Source of the DNA: Zestomonas insulae
GTDB lineage: Bacteria; Pseudomonadota; Gammaproteobacteria; Pseudomonadales; Pseudomonadaceae
Direction: 5' to 3'
DNA length: 64,000 nucleotides
NCBI RefSeq assembly: GCF_016901015.1
Contig: NZ_JAFEUP010000002.1
Span: 860,980-924,979, forward strand
The notes beneath the pieces were generated by a model that worked only from the letters and a program-made list of their open reading frames with translations, made no database searches and was not told where the DNA came from. This document shows, one piece after another, positions 40,530-50,234 of this stretch; the first letter of the stretch is position 1; each line of letters starts with the position of its first letter. The translations under genes were made by a program, and so were the position numbers.

Positions 40530-43520
40530 TTACACCAGCGGCTTGCTCGCGTCCTTGTCGGCATGCTCTTCAGCAGCCTCGGCAGCGGACTCCCCATTGG
40601 CCGGCACTTCAGCTTCGACAGTCGCTTCCTGCGGTGCAGCGTCGGCAACTGGTGCTTCGGCTTCAACAGCAGGCTCTGCAGCCACTGCCGGCGCGCTGGT
40701 CGGTTCGACCGGGGCTGGCGTACTTTCCACGTTTGCCGGCTGGCTGGCTTCGCGGGCCAGGCGTTCGGCTTCTTCACGCTGACGGCGACGCACTTCGCGC
40801 GGGTCGTTCGGCGCACGGCCGCTCGAAGTAGCTGCCGGGGCGGCGGGTGCCTCGGCGACGATCGGTGCGTCCACAGTCGGCGCCTCTACCACGGCAACGC
40901 TTTCCACTTCCGCCGCGGGTGCGACGGCGATCTCGATCGGCGCAGCGACTGCTGCCTGCACTTCGCTTTCGCTGGATGCTGGGGCTTCGGCTGCGACCGG
41001 AGCTTCGACTGCTGGCGCTTCAGGGGCGATGCTGGCAACAGCTTCAACAGCTTCAACAGCTTCAACAGCTTCGGTGGCTTGCGGGGCCGGTTTGGCTGCC
41101 GATTGCTCGCCAACAATTTCACTGGCGACCACGGCGGCGACGGCTGCCGCTGTAACGGTTTCACCACCTTCGGCTTCGCCGTCGGTGCCGTCTTCGCTAC
41201 CTTCGATCAGGTTGCCATCGGCATCACGCTGACGTTCACGACGGTTGCTGCGACGACGCTGACCGCGGGAGCGGCGACGCGGGCGCTCGCCACCTTCGCT
41301 GGTTTCCTGCTCGTCGTCGTTCAGCAGCTCTTCATTGGGCAGGGCTTCTGCATCGACTTCGGTTGGCTCGGCAACTGGACGCGGCTGGCGCTCTTCACGC
41401 GGCGGACGCGGTTGACGCTCTTCGCGCGGCTTGCGCTCGGCACGCTCTTCACCCGCGGGTGCTTGTGCGTCGAGCGGCTCGCGCAGTTCGCGTACGCGCT
41501 CCTCGCGTGGCTTGCGCTCTTCGCGAGGCTTGCGCTCTTCGCGCGGCGGACGCTCGCGACGGTTTTCCTGTGCTTCGCGGACCTGCTCGCGTGGCTGCTC
41601 GTCACGCACTTCGCGCACTTCACGCTGCTCGCGGGGCTCACGTGGTTCGCGGGCTTCACGCGGCTGACGCTCTTCGCGCGGCTTGCGATCTTCATCGCGA
41701 CGACCGCCGCGGTTGCGGTTCTGCTGACGGCCGTTGCGGCGCTCATCGCTGCGCGGCTGACGTTCAGTTGTCGCTTTCTTCTCGACGACGACCGGCTTCG
41801 GCTCTTCGTTGCTGGCAAACAGGCTAACCAGCGACTTCACCAGGCCCTTGAACAGGCTCGGTTGCGGGGCTGCGGTGCTGACCGGTGCGGCTTCCTCGCT
41901 GACCGGAGCTTGCTGCATCGGCGTAGTACGCGGTGCAGCTTTGATCGCGGCTTCCTGGCGAACCAGGGTGCGCGTGGCGCTGACCGGTTGGTCCTCTTCG
42001 GCTTCCGGTGCGGTCATCTCGTAGCTGGACTGACCGGTGAGCACTTCCGGGCTGTCGTCGCGCAGACGCTGGACTTCGAAGTGCGGCGTTTCCAGGTGGT
42101 CGGTCGGCAGGATGACGATGCGTGCACGGCTGCGCAGTTCGATCTTGGTGATCGCGTTGCGTTTTTCGTTGAGCAGGAACGCGGCTACCGGAATTGGTAC
42201 GCGAGCGCGGACTTCGGCGGTGCGCTCTTTCAGCGCCTCTTCCTCGATCAGGCGCAGGATCGCCAGCGACAGCGATTCGACGTCGCGGATGATGCCTTGG
42301 CCGTTGCAGCGCGGGCAGACGATGCCGCTGGTTTCGCCCAGCGACGGACGCAGGCGCTGGCGGGACATTTCCAGCAGACCGAAGCGCGAGATACGACCGA
42401 CCTGCACGCGGGCGCGGTCGGCTTCCAGTGCTTCGCGGACTTTCTCTTCCACGGCGCGTTGGTTCTTCGCCGGGGTCATGTCGATGAAGTCGATGACGAT
42501 CAGGCCGCCGATGTCACGCAGGCGCAGCTGGCGGGCGATTTCTTCGGCCGCTTCCAGGTTGGTCTGCAGGGCGGTTTCTTCGATGTCGCTGCCTTTCGTC
42601 GCGCGCGCCGAGTTGATGTCGATGGACACCAGGGCTTCGGTCGGGTCGATGACGATGGAGCCGCCCGAAGGCAGTTTCACTTCGCGCTGGAAGGCAGTTT
42701 CGATCTGGCTTTCGATCTGGAAGCGGTTGAACAGCGGCACGCTGTCTTCATACAGCTTGATCTTGCTGGCGTACTGCGGCATCACCTGGCGGATGAAGCT
42801 CAGGGCTTCTTCCTGGGCTTCGACGCTGTCGACCAGTACTTCGCCGATGTCCTGGCGCAGGTAGTCGCGAATGGCGCGGATGATGACGTTGCTTTCCTGA
42901 TAGATCAGGAACGGCGCGACGCGATCCTGCGCGGCTTCTTTGATCGCAGTCCAGAGTTGCAGCAGGTAATCCAGGTCCCACTGCATCTCTTCGCTTGAGC
43001 GGCCGAGGCCGGCGGTGCGCACGATCAGGCCCATGTCGGCGGGGGCGACCAGGCCGTTCAGCGCTTCGCGCAGTTCGTTGCGCTCTTCGCCTTCGATGCG
43101 GCGGGAGATGCCGCCGGCGCGCGGGTTGTTCGGCATCAGCACTAGGTAGCGGCCGGCGAGGCTGATGAAGGTGGTCAGGGCTGCGCCCTTGTTGCCACGT
43201 TCTTCTTTCTCGACCTGAACGATGACTTCCTGGCCTTCGCTCAGGACGTCCTTGATGTTGATGCGGCCGCCTTCGGGAGCCTTCTTGAAGTATTCGCGGG
43301 AGATTTCTTTGAGGGGGAGGAAGCCATGTCGTTCGGAACCGAAATCGACGAAAGCGGCTTCAAGGCTGGGTTCTACGCGGGTGATACGCCCTTTGTAGAT
43401 GTTGGCCTTTTTCTGTTCACGGGCACCGGACTCGATGTCCAGGTCGTAGAGGCGCTGGCCGTCTACCAGGGCAACACGCAACTCTTCGGGTTGAGTTGCG
43501 TTAATTAGCATTCTTTTCAT
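40530..43520 (-). CDS. rne: Ribonuclease E
   Basis: A 996-aa endoribonuclease, core of the RNA degradosome. The catalytic half (1 to about 520) has an S1 domain ([20 protein letters not shown]), the magnesium-binding Asp residues in [11 protein letters not shown] and LIVIDFIDM (about 300 and 343), and the Zn-link CPRCNGQG (about 404). The C-terminal half is disordered: arginine-rich repeats (about 600-760) probably bind RNA, and an Ala/Glu/Val-rich tail follows, including a short EAV repeat. The start ATG gives [15 protein letters not shown] as in relatives. A long structured leader precedes it. The gene ends at a shared terminator. Confidence 0.97.
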   Translation of the reverse strand: MKRMLINATQPEELRVALVDGQRLYDLDIESGAREQKKANIYKGRITRVEPSLEAAFVDFGSERHGFLPLKEISREYFKKAPEGGRINIKDVLSEGQEVIVQVEKEERGNKGAALTTFISLAGRYLVLMPNNPRAGGISRRIEGEERNELREALNGLVAPADMGLIVRTAGLGRSSEEMQWDLDYLLQLWTAIKEAAQDRVAPFLIYQESNVIIRAIRDYLRQDIGEVLVDSVEAQEEALSFIRQVMPQYASKIKLYEDSVPLFNRFQIESQIETAFQREVKLPSGGSIVIDPTEALVSIDINSARATKGSDIEETALQTNLEAAEEIARQLRLRDIGGLIVIDFIDMTPAKNQRAVEEKVREALEADRARVQVGRISRFGLLEMSRQRLRPSLGETSGIVCPRCNGQGIIRDVESLSLAILRLIEEEALKERTAEVRARVPIPVAAFLLNEKRNAITKIELRSRARIVILPTDHLETPHFEVQRLRDDSPEVLTGQSSYEMTAPEAEEDQPVSATRTLVRQEAAIKAAPRTTPMQQAPVSEEAAPVSTAAPQPSLFKGLVKSLVSLFASNEEPKPVVVEKKATTERQPRSDERRNGRQQNRNRGGRRDEDRKPREERQPREAREPREPREQREVREVRDEQPREQVREAQENRRERPPREERKPREERKPREERVRELREPLDAQAPAGEERAERKPREERQPRPPREERQPRPVAEPTEVDAEALPNEELLNDDEQETSEGGERPRRRSRGQRRRSNRRERQRDADGNLIEGSEDGTDGEAEGGETVTAAAVAAVVASEIVGEQSAAKPAPQATEAVEAVEAVEAVASIAPEAPAVEAPVAAEAPASSESEVQAAVAAPIEIAVAPAAEVESVAVVEAPTVDAPIVAEAPAAPAATSSGRAPNDPREVRRRQREEAERLAREASQPANVESTPAPVEPTSAPAVAAEPAVEAEAPVADAAPQEATVEAEVPANGESAAEAAEEHADKDASKPLV
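41041..41067 (-). repeat. Three perfect 9-bp tandem repeats within rne
   Basis: The unit GCTTCAACA is repeated exactly three times at 41041-41067; the adjoining copy (41068-41076) has diverged. On the coding strand it gives an EAV tripeptide repeat in the disordered tail of RNase E. Such in-frame tandem repeats are prone to length change by slippage without frameshift. Confidence 0.85.
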
Positions 43521-43660
43521 GTAGTACCGTCGGTTTCCGGGCTGCCGGAAACGGCGTTCGGCACACACGACTCTCAGGTCGGTGTCAGGTGTGCGTCGGG
43601 AACGGTTGTAAGTCGTTCCAGTGTCAAGCGACGTCGGCCAGCAGGGCCGGGGTCGCGACA
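43521..43660 (-). ncRNA. Structured 5' leader of rne (rne-II-like element)
   Basis: Upstream of the rne start four inverted repeats follow each other: GTTTCCGG/CCGGAAAC (43533-43552), GCACAC/GTGTGC (43561-43566 and 43589-43594), GGAACG/CGTTCC (43599-43619) and GCGAC/GTCGC with an inner GGCC pair (43628-43656). A cis-regulatory RNA motif called rne-II has been described in Pseudomonas rne leaders, and E. coli RNase E controls its own mRNA through its leader. The boundaries are estimated and the match to rne-II is by position and structure, not by alignment. Confidence 0.6.
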
Positions 43661-44084
43661 GACGTCTCCTGGTTGCTGTGTTGACAGAAGCACTCAGTCA
43701 GGAGGAGGAATCAATCATCGGTTGCGGACGCGTGAGCGTCTTATAAAAGCCAGTGCTACGCATGCCGATAATTGTGCATCTCCACCCTACACGCATCGCT
43801 GAAAATCGGGTGCCGCTCGCAGAATCCGCAGCGGGTTGGCAATAAGCGCAGTCGCCCAAAGGGCTGAGGCGCGCGTCATAACAAAGGCAGGGTTTCGGAC
43901 GTTCGCGTTATGTGCGGCGAGCGATCCGTCGGACGGCCTGACGTCCTTGGAATGTCGTTTGCTCTCGGTCAGAAATGATGGCTATAGCAATCATCGGTTA
44001 ACCGGGCCGTTTTTGGCGGCGTTGGCGACTATAGCAGCTCTGATTAAGTGCTTCAATTCAATAAAAAATTGTTATGATGAATGG
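43661..44084. promoter_or_regulatory. rne/rluC divergent promoter region
   Basis: No gene is convincing here, although the frame is open from 43836 into rluC. For rluC an extended -10 TGTTATGAT (44070-44078) ends 7 bases before the rluC ATG. For rne, TATAAG on the minus strand (complement of 43740-43745) is a possible -10 with a poor -35. The sequence becomes AT-rich only in the last 50 bases before rluC. Confidence 0.4.
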
Positions 44085-45041
44085 ATGACAGAACCTGCCT
44101 CTCCAGCCTCCGGCGTTCAATTGCTCGAGGTTGCGCCGGAATATGCCGGCCAACGAATCGATAATTTCCTCCTGGCTCGCCTCAAGGGTGTTCCGAGAAC
44201 CCTGATTTATCGCATCTTGCGCAAGGGCGAGGTGCGGGTGAACAAGGGGCGCATCAAGCCTGAATACAAGCTGCAGGCCGGCGATGTTGTGCGTGTGCCG
44301 CCACTTCGTCTGGCGGAGCGTGATGAGCCGGCGCCGGTTGCTCAGGGGCTGCTTGAGCGGCTCGAGGCGGCCATCGTGTACGAAGATAAAGCGCTCATCG
44401 TGATCAATAAGCCCACCGGCGTTGCGGTGCACGGCGGTAGCGGGTTGAGTTTCGGGGTGATCGAAGCGCTGCGTCAGTTGCGCCCGGATGCCAAGGAGCT
44501 GGAGTTGGTGCATCGCCTGGATCGCGATACCTCGGGGCTGCTGATGGTGGCCAAGAAGCGCAGCATGCTGCGTCATCTGCACGAAGCGTTGCGCAGGGAA
44601 GGTGGCGTGGACAAGCGTTACATGGCGCTGGTTCGCGGCAATTGGCCAACTTCGAAGAAGCGGGTCAGTGCGCCGTTGCTGAAGAACAACCTGCGTTCGG
44701 GCGAGCGCATGGTGGAAGTGAATCCTGAGGGTAAAGAGGCGCTCACGCTGTTTCGGGTGCTGCGGCGTTTCGGGGAGTTTGCGACCCTGGTTGAGGCTAG
44801 TCCGGTGACCGGGCGCACCCATCAGATTCGCGTGCATGCCAAGCATGCGGGGCACTCGATTGCCGGTGATTCGAAGTACGGCGATGACTTGTTTACCCGT
44901 GACGTTCGTGAGCTGGGCGGCAAGCGATTATTTCTTCACGCATATTCGCTGAGAGTGCCGCTGCCCGATGGTGGGGAGTTGCAGCTCGAGGCGCCGGTGG
45001 ACGCCATGTGGGCGGGTACGCTGGAGCGTCTCGGTGCGTGA
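44085..45041 (+). CDS. rluC: 23S rRNA pseudouridine synthase RluC
   Basis: A 318-aa enzyme. An S4 RNA-binding domain opens it ([20 protein letters not shown], then [19 protein letters not shown]). The catalytic Asp146 lies in [13 protein letters not shown]. RluC modifies U955, U2504 and U2580 of 23S rRNA (E. coli numbering). The ATG at 44085 is chosen because homology starts with [16 protein letters not shown]; no Shine-Dalgarno is visible before it. The divergent arrangement with rne is shared with E. coli and PAO1. The HAD gene overlaps its end by 8 bases. Confidence 0.94.
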   Translation: MTEPASPASGVQLLEVAPEYAGQRIDNFLLARLKGVPRTLIYRILRKGEVRVNKGRIKPEYKLQAGDVVRVPPLRLAERDEPAPVAQGLLERLEAAIVYEDKALIVINKPTGVAVHGGSGLSFGVIEALRQLRPDAKELELVHRLDRDTSGLLMVAKKRSMLRHLHEALRREGGVDKRYMALVRGNWPTSKKRVSAPLLKNNLRSGERMVEVNPEGKEALTLFRVLRRFGEFATLVEASPVTGRTHQIRVHAKHAGHSIAGDSKYGDDLFTRDVRELGGKRLFLHAYSLRVPLPDGGELQLEAPVDAMWAGTLERLGA

Positions 45042-45729
45042 TTACCGGCTGCTGATCTTCGATTGGGATGGCACGCTGGTCGATTCGATTCAGCGCATCG
45101 TCGACTCGATGCGCTTCGCGGCGGAGGGTTGCCAGTTGCCGTGGCGTGACGACGCGGCGATTCGCGGCATTATCGGCCTGGGCCTGCCTGAGGCGGTGAG
45201 CAGCCTGTATCCAGATTTGCAGGATCTGCGCTGCATTGAGCGCTTCCGGCGCTTGTACAGTGAGCGCTACCTGGTGCTTGAGTCGACGCCTTCCCCGCTA
45301 TATTGCGGAGTGGCCGAGGCGCTCGATGCGTTTCGCGAGGCGGGCTACCTGTTGGCTGTCGCCACTGGCAAGAGTCGGCGTGGGTTGGATGCGGTGCTGG
45401 CTGGGCGCGACTGGCAGGGCTTCTTTGATATAACCCGTTGTGCGGATGAGTCGGCGAGTAAGCCGGATCCCTTGATGCTGCACCAGATTCTGGCGTCTTG
45501 CGGTGTCGCGCCGGATCAGGCGTTGATGGTTGGTGATTCGGTATTCGACTTGCGCATGGCGCACAACGCCGGAGTCGATGCGGTGGCGGTCGGCTACGGC
45601 GCACAGCCGCTTTGGCTGTTGCGTGAAGAGCAACCGCGCTTGGCTATTGAGTCATTTGGTGAGCTGGCTGCCTGGCTTGGGCAGGGAGCGGTTAGGTTGT
45701 CGGAGGAGGTGGGTGACTGTGTCGAATGA
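45034..45729 (+). CDS. HAD-family phosphatase (phosphoglycolate phosphatase-like)
   Basis: A 231-aa HAD subfamily IA hydrolase. Motif [10 protein letters not shown], motif II Thr in [11 protein letters not shown], and motifs III-IV in [13 protein letters not shown] and [16 protein letters not shown] are complete. The substrate is unknown; relatives include Gph. It starts at a GTG, 8 bases before the rluC stop, and its own end overlaps sppA by 11 bases, so rluC-HAD-sppA are one transcription unit. Confidence 0.92.
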   Translation: MRDYRLLIFDWDGTLVDSIQRIVDSMRFAAEGCQLPWRDDAAIRGIIGLGLPEAVSSLYPDLQDLRCIERFRRLYSERYLVLESTPSPLYCGVAEALDAFREAGYLLAVATGKSRRGLDAVLAGRDWQGFFDITRCADESASKPDPLMLHQILASCGVAPDQALMVGDSVFDLRMAHNAGVDAVAVGYGAQPLWLLREEQPRLAIESFGELAAWLGQGAVRLSEEVGDCVE

Positions 45730-46699
45730 ATGGAAGGCGCCGGAGAAGGCGGAAGGCGAGGGAAAAAGCTGGCAGTTGCTGGAGAAGGTGCTGCTCGCCA
45801 GCGTGCAGGAGCAGCGACGCTCAAGGCGCTGGGGGATTTTCTTCAAGGTGCTGACATTCCTCTATCTATTCGTTGCGCTCGCGCTGTTCTCGCCGCGCTT
45901 CGACATCCAGGGCGGCACATCGCGTGGTGCGGATCACACGGCGCTGATCGAGGTGCGCGGCATGATCGCCGACAAAGAGGCGGCCAGCGCCGACAATATT
46001 ATTTCCAGTCTGCGTGAGGCGTTCGAAAGCAAGCACACCAAGGGTGTGGTGCTGCGAATCAATAGTCCTGGCGGCAGTCCGGTGCAGTCAGGCTATATCT
46101 ATGACGAAATTCGTCGTCTGCGCGCGGAGCATCCGGATATCAAGCTGTATGCGGTAATTACCGACTTGGGCGCCTCTGGTGCTTACTACATTGCCAGTGC
46201 TGCTGACGCCATCTATGCGGACAAGGCCAGTCTGGTCGGCTCGATCGGCGTGACGGCGGCGACCTTTGGCTTCGTCGGCACGATGGATAAGCTGGGTGTC
46301 GATCGGCGGATATATACCTCTGGCGAGCACAAGGCCTTCCTGGATCCTTTCCAGCCGCCGAAGGTGGAGGAGACGCGCTTCTGGCAGGGCGTGCTGGATA
46401 CTACTCATCGGCAGTTCATTGCCAGTGTCAAGCAGGGGCGTGGTGATCGGCTGAAGGATGCCGAGCATCCGGAGCTTTTCTCTGGCTTGGTGTGGTCCGG
46501 CGAGCAGGCGCTGCAGCTGGGGCTGGTTGACGCCTTGGGCACGGCCAGTTCGGTCGCGCGCGATGTGGTAGGTGCCAAGGACTTGGTGGACTTCACTGTG
46601 CAGGAGTCGCCATTCGACCGTTTTGCTAAGAAAATCGGCGCCAGTGTGGCTGAGCGTCTATCGCTGTGGGCGGGGTTCCAGGGGCCTGTGCTGCGATAA
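45719..46699 (+). CDS. sppA: Signal peptide peptidase SppA-type S49 protease
   Basis: A 326-aa inner-membrane protease with one N-terminal anchor (WGIFFKVLTFLYLFVALALF). The S49 core has LRINSPGGSPVQSG, the nucleophilic Ser in DLGASGAYYIASA, and the general-base Lys in YADKASLVGSIGV. It is the short single-repeat form (about 36 kDa), unlike the 67-kDa E. coli SppA. It degrades cleaved signal peptides. The start is GTG at 45719, after GGAGGAGG. A terminator follows at 46722. Confidence 0.92.
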   Translation: MSNEWKAPEKAEGEGKSWQLLEKVLLASVQEQRRSRRWGIFFKVLTFLYLFVALALFSPRFDIQGGTSRGADHTALIEVRGMIADKEAASADNIISSLREAFESKHTKGVVLRINSPGGSPVQSGYIYDEIRRLRAEHPDIKLYAVITDLGASGAYYIASAADAIYADKASLVGSIGVTAATFGFVGTMDKLGVDRRIYTSGEHKAFLDPFQPPKVEETRFWQGVLDTTHRQFIASVKQGRGDRLKDAEHPELFSGLVWSGEQALQLGLVDALGTASSVARDVVGAKDLVDFTVQESPFDRFAKKIGASVAERLSLWAGFQGPVLR

Positions 46700-46721
46700 G
46701 GTTGACTTGGCGTAATAAAGG

Positions 46722-46746
46722 AAGCCCGATCTGATCGGGCTTTTTT
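46722..46746 (+). terminator. Rho-independent terminator after sppA
   Basis: AAGCCCGA (46722-46729) and TCGGGCTT (46735-46742) form an 8-bp stem with a 5-base loop and a run of six T. It ends the rluC-HAD-sppA unit. Confidence 0.92.
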
Positions 46747-46754
46747 GTTGCTTG

Positions 46755-47333
46755 TCAGGGGATTTGCACATTCTCCTGCAACAGCATGTCGATCAGGCGA
46801 ATCAGTGGCAGGCCAATCAGGCTGGTGGCGTCCGGCCCTTCGGTGGAGCGGAACAGGCTAATGCCCAGGCCCTCTGCCTTGAAGCTGCCAGCACAGTCAA
46901 ACGGTTGTTCCGCCTCCAGGTAGCGGAAAATCGCGGCCTGGCTCAGGGCACGAAAGTGCACGGTAAAGGGCACGTAATCGACCTGGCAGGTGCCGTTTTT
47001 CGAGTTGAGCAAGGCTACGCCGGTCAGGAAGCTCACGCTGGAGTTGCTTGCCGCCTGCAATTGGCGTGCGGCGCGCTCCAGGTTGTGCGGCTTGCCGAGG
47101 ATTTCACCGTTGATCACTGCGACTTGATCGGAGCCGATGATCAGGTGGTCGTCGAACTGTGTGGCCAGTGCTCGGGCTTTTTCTTCGGCCAGGCGTTGCA
47201 CCAGATTGTGAGCGCTTTCTCCGGCATGGCGCGTTTCGTCGATATCGGGGGTGGCGCACGTAAAAGGGAGGCGAAGCCGGTTCAGCAGTTCACGACGATA
47301 GGGCGAGCTGGAGGCAAGGATGAGTGGTTGCAT
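46755..47333 (-). CDS. Maf family nucleotide pyrophosphatase (YceF type)
   Basis: A 192-aa Maf protein. The start LILASSSPYRRELLNRL and the catalytic loop LIIGSDQVAVINGEILGKP are typical. The YceF subgroup hydrolyses 7-methyl-GTP. The ATG at 47333 has GAGGAGC upstream; an in-frame extension to 47408 lacks homology. It is divergent from yceD. Confidence 0.93.
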   Translation of the reverse strand: MQPLILASSSPYRRELLNRLRLPFTCATPDIDETRHAGESAHNLVQRLAEEKARALATQFDDHLIIGSDQVAVINGEILGKPHNLERAARQLQAASNSSVSFLTGVALLNSKNGTCQVDYVPFTVHFRALSQAAIFRYLEAEQPFDCAGSFKAEGLGISLFRSTEGPDATSLIGLPLIRLIDMLLQENVQIP

Positions 47334-47401
47334 GGCACGCTCCTCGGGGTTGGCGAGCGATTTTAGCGATGCGGCCGAGTAGCGGGTAGCGGGAATTTCC
47401 T

Positions 47402-47430
47402 TTGACACTGGCAGGGTGTCTCCCTAAAAT
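47402..47430 (+). promoter_or_regulatory. Promoter of yceD-rpmF-plsX-fabD-fabG
   Basis: TTGACA (47402-47407), a 17-base spacer and TAAAAT (47425-47430) make a near-consensus sigma-70 promoter. Transcription should begin near 47437, only 2-4 bases from the yceD ATG at 47440. No ribosome-binding site fits in between. Confidence 0.85.
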
Positions 47431-47439
47431 GCCGCGCCT

Positions 47440-47967
47440 ATGTTGAATGGGCCGATTCCACCTCACGTTGATCCCCGCAAGTTGGCCGATCGTGGCGCCA
47501 CGCTGAATGGCGAAGTGCCGCTGGCTGACTTGCCGCGATTCTGCGACCCGCTTGCCGATAATCTCGGCGCCGTTCGTGCACGGCTTGTTTTCGAGCGCGA
47601 AGAGCGCGGTGCGGTCGTAATCCGCAGCACGCTCGACGCTGAGGTCAAGATGGTTTGTCAGCGTTGCCTGGAGCTGGTTACTCTGCCGATCCACAGCGAA
47701 TGTGATTACGCCGTGGTGAGGGAGGGTGCGAATACCCAGTCAGTGCCGAAAGGCTATGACGTGCTGGAAGTGGGCGAGGATCCCCTGGACTTGCTGGGGT
47801 TGGTCGAGGATGAGTTGTTGCTAGCCTTGCCTATCGTGCCACTCCATGATCCAAAAGATTGCCAGCAGCCGGTAGGACTTGATGAGCCCGAGCCGAGCGA
47901 GGACGAGGTAACACGGTCCAACCCGTTCAGTGTATTGGCACAGTTAAAGCGTGACCCAAACGTTTAG
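47440..47967 (+). CDS. yceD: DUF177 protein YceD (23S rRNA accumulation protein)
   Basis: A 175-aa cytoplasmic protein of the DUF177 family: DPRKLADRGATLNGEVPL, then CQRCLELVTLPIHSECDY with the family Cys pair. It is required for normal 23S rRNA levels in E. coli, and is almost always next to rpmF. It starts at the ATG at 47440 without a Shine-Dalgarno. It is the first gene of the operon with rpmF and fatty-acid genes. Confidence 0.93.
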   Translation: MLNGPIPPHVDPRKLADRGATLNGEVPLADLPRFCDPLADNLGAVRARLVFEREERGAVVIRSTLDAEVKMVCQRCLELVTLPIHSECDYAVVREGANTQSVPKGYDVLEVGEDPLDLLGLVEDELLLALPIVPLHDPKDCQQPVGLDEPEPSEDEVTRSNPFSVLAQLKRDPNV

Positions 47968-47980
47968 GAGTTAATTGATT

Positions 47981-48163
47981 ATGGCTGTTCAGCAGAACAA
48001 AAAATCCCGCTCTGCCCGTGACATGCGCCGTTCCCACGACGCGCTCTCGGCCAACGCACTGTCCGTCGAGAAAACCACTGGTGAAGTGCACCTGCGCCAC
48101 CATGTTTCTCCTGAAGGCGTTTACCGCGGTCGTAAAGTGATCGACAAGGGCGCAGACGAGTAA
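47981..48163 (+). CDS. rpmF: 50S ribosomal protein L32
   Basis: A 60-aa ribosomal protein: [19 protein letters not shown], then [18 protein letters not shown]. It is the Cys-free form, without the zinc-binding CxxC pairs found in other L32 versions. AGGAG lies 10 bases upstream of the ATG. The start and segment TTAGGAGT are similar to the acpP ribosome-binding region. Next to plsX as in most Gammaproteobacteria. Confidence 0.97.
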   Translation: MAVQQNKKSRSARDMRRSHDALSANALSVEKTTGEVHLRHHVSPEGVYRGRKVIDKGADE

Positions 48164-48166
48164 TCC

Positions 48167-49177
48167 TTGTCCGCTCCGATCATCGCGATTGATGCAATGG
48201 GTGGGGACTTCGGTCCCCGCTGCATTGTTCCGGCCAGCATCCCTGCGCTGACTGAATTCCCCTCGCTGCACCTGGTCCTTGTCGGCCAATCCTCCTCTAT
48301 TGAATCCATCCTGGCCCAGCATGCGGGTGTGGATCCGTCGCGCCTGCGCATTGTGCATGCCGCGGAAACCATTGGCATGGACGAGCGTCCGGCGCAGGTT
48401 CTGCGCGGCAAGCCCGATTCCTCGATGCGGGTGGCGCTCGATTTGGTGCGCAGCGGTCAGGCGCATGCCTGCGTCAGTGCGGGCAACACCGGCGCCTTGA
48501 TGGCGCTCTCGCGTTATGTGCTGAAAACCCTGCCGGGGATCGATCGCCCGGCGATGGTGACGGTCATTCCGACGGAGCGTGGCTCCTGCTATCTGCTTGA
48601 TCTGGGGGCCAACGTCGATTGCAGTGCCGAGCATCTCTACCAGTTTGCGGTGATGGGCGCGGTGGCTGCAGAACTGCAGGGCATCGAACGTCCGCGAGTG
48701 GCTTTGCTGAACATCGGCGTTGAAGACATCAAGGGTAATCAGCAGGTCAAGCTGGCGGCCAGCCTGCTGCAGCAAGCCGAGGGCTTGAACTACATCGGCT
48801 ATGTCGAGGGGGATGGTCTTTACCGCGGTGAGGCCGATGTGGTGGTGTGTGACGGCTTTGTCGGCAATATCCTGCTGAAGTCCAGCGAGGGCCTCGCCAG
48901 TATGATCTCGGCGAAAATGGAGGCGCTGTTCAAACAGAGCCTGGCTTCTCGCCTGGCGGGCTCGTTAGCCTTGCCGCTGTTGCGTCGTTTACAAGGCGAG
49001 CTGGCCCCGTCTCGGCATAACGGCGCGAGCTTTCTGGGTTTACAGGGCATCGTGGTGAAAAGTCATGGTTCTGCGGATGCGGATGGCTTCTTGAGCGCCA
49101 TTCGGCGCGCCTTGCTTGAGGTGGAGAAAGATATGCCTCAACGCCTGCATGAACGCTTGGAGCATCTTCTGCTCTAG
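48167..49177 (+). CDS. plsX: Phosphate acyltransferase PlsX
   Basis: A 336-aa enzyme that makes acyl-phosphate from acyl-ACP as first step of phospholipid synthesis in the PlsX/PlsY route. The start [18 protein letters not shown] and [18 protein letters not shown] are typical. The start codon is TTG at 48167, only 3 bases after the rpmF stop, without a strong ribosome-binding site, so translation is probably coupled to rpmF. ATG codons further downstream would lose the conserved DAMGGD strand. Confidence 0.94.
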   Translation: MSAPIIAIDAMGGDFGPRCIVPASIPALTEFPSLHLVLVGQSSSIESILAQHAGVDPSRLRIVHAAETIGMDERPAQVLRGKPDSSMRVALDLVRSGQAHACVSAGNTGALMALSRYVLKTLPGIDRPAMVTVIPTERGSCYLLDLGANVDCSAEHLYQFAVMGAVAAELQGIERPRVALLNIGVEDIKGNQQVKLAASLLQQAEGLNYIGYVEGDGLYRGEADVVVCDGFVGNILLKSSEGLASMISAKMEALFKQSLASRLAGSLALPLLRRLQGELAPSRHNGASFLGLQGIVVKSHGSADADGFLSAIRRALLEVEKDMPQRLHERLEHLLL

Positions 49178-49278
49178 GATGTGACCGCCTTGTGCGGTGG
49201 GTCATCCAACTCTCAGTCTGTTGCGCGGGGCGGTTCGCCTGCGCGTTTCCCGATGATCAGACCTCAAGGATCTCTGCA

Positions 49279-50217
49279 ATGTCTGCATCTTTCGCATTCG
49301 TCTTTCCCGGCCAGGGTTCGCAGTCGCTCGGCATGCTGGCCGAACAGAGTGCTCAGCATCAACTCATCCTGGATACGTTCGCTGAAGCCTCCCAAGCACT
49401 TGGCTATGACCTGTGGGCTCTGACCCAGAGCGGGCCTGAAGAACAGCTCAACCAGACCGACAAGACGCAACCGGCAATTCTCACTGCTTCCGTGGCGCTG
49501 TGGCGTCTTTGGCTGGCAGAGGGTGGCGCGCGTCCCGCGCTGCTGGCCGGTCATAGCCTTGGCGAGTACTCGGCACTGGTTGCAGCGGATAGTCTGGCTT
49601 TTGCCGATGCAGTGAAGCTGGTGGAGCGGCGCGGTCAGTTGATGCAGCAGGCGGTGCCGGCCGGGCAGGGCGGTATGGCCGCCATCCTCGGTCTCGAGGA
49701 CGACGACGTGCGAGCCGCTTGTGCCGAGGCGGCGCAGGGTGAAGTGGTCAGTGCGGTCAACTTCAATGCCCCGGGGCAGGTGGTGATCGCCGGCGCTGCC
49801 GCTGCCGTCGCTCGCGCCGTTGAAGCGTGCAAGGCGCGCGGCGCCAAGCGCGCAATGCCGCTGCCGGTCAGCGTGCCGTCGCACTGCGCACTGATGCAGG
49901 GTGCGGCCGAGCAGTTCGCTGAGGCTATTTCCAGTTTGGCCTGGCAGGTTCCGCAGATTCCGCTGGTGCAGAACGTCAGTGCCGCCGTGGTTGCTGATCT
50001 GGACACGCTCAAGCGCGACCTGCTGGCGCAGCTTTATAGTCCGGTGCGTTGGGTTGAGTCGGTAGTCTGTCTCGCGGAGCGGGGCGCAACCGCCTTGGTC
50101 GAGTGCGGGCCGGGCAAGGTTCTGTCGGGGCTGAATAAGCGCTGCGTTAAAGGTATCGAGACTTACAGTCTGGATGCGCCGGATGCATTTGCCGCGACGC
50201 GTGCAGCGTTGGCCTGA
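49279..50217 (+). CDS. fabD: Malonyl-CoA:ACP transacylase FabD
   Basis: A 312-aa enzyme that loads malonate onto acyl carrier protein. The nucleophile is Ser92 in AGHSLGEYSALV; VFPGQGSQSLGML is the N-terminal signature and VSVPSHCALM holds the active His. The ATG at 49279 has AAGGA 8 bases before it. An in-frame upstream stretch to 49192 is leader. It lies about 100 bases after plsX. Confidence 0.97.
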   Translation: MSASFAFVFPGQGSQSLGMLAEQSAQHQLILDTFAEASQALGYDLWALTQSGPEEQLNQTDKTQPAILTASVALWRLWLAEGGARPALLAGHSLGEYSALVAADSLAFADAVKLVERRGQLMQQAVPAGQGGMAAILGLEDDDVRAACAEAAQGEVVSAVNFNAPGQVVIAGAAAAVARAVEACKARGAKRAMPLPVSVPSHCALMQGAAEQFAEAISSLAWQVPQIPLVQNVSAAVVADLDTLKRDLLAQLYSPVRWVESVVCLAERGATALVECGPGKVLSGLNKRCVKGIETYSLDAPDAFAATRAALA

Positions 50218-50234
50218 ATCGAGGAGAAGATCGC

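Noticed and set aside
40563..42998. An 811-codon open frame antisense to rne
   Set aside because: Phe/Arg/Leu-rich composition results from reading the Glu/Ala/Arg-rich rne tail backwards; no homology pattern.
43836..44084. In-frame N-terminal extension of rluC by 83 codons
   Set aside because: Homology starts at 44085, the extension has a different composition, and a likely promoter lies inside it.
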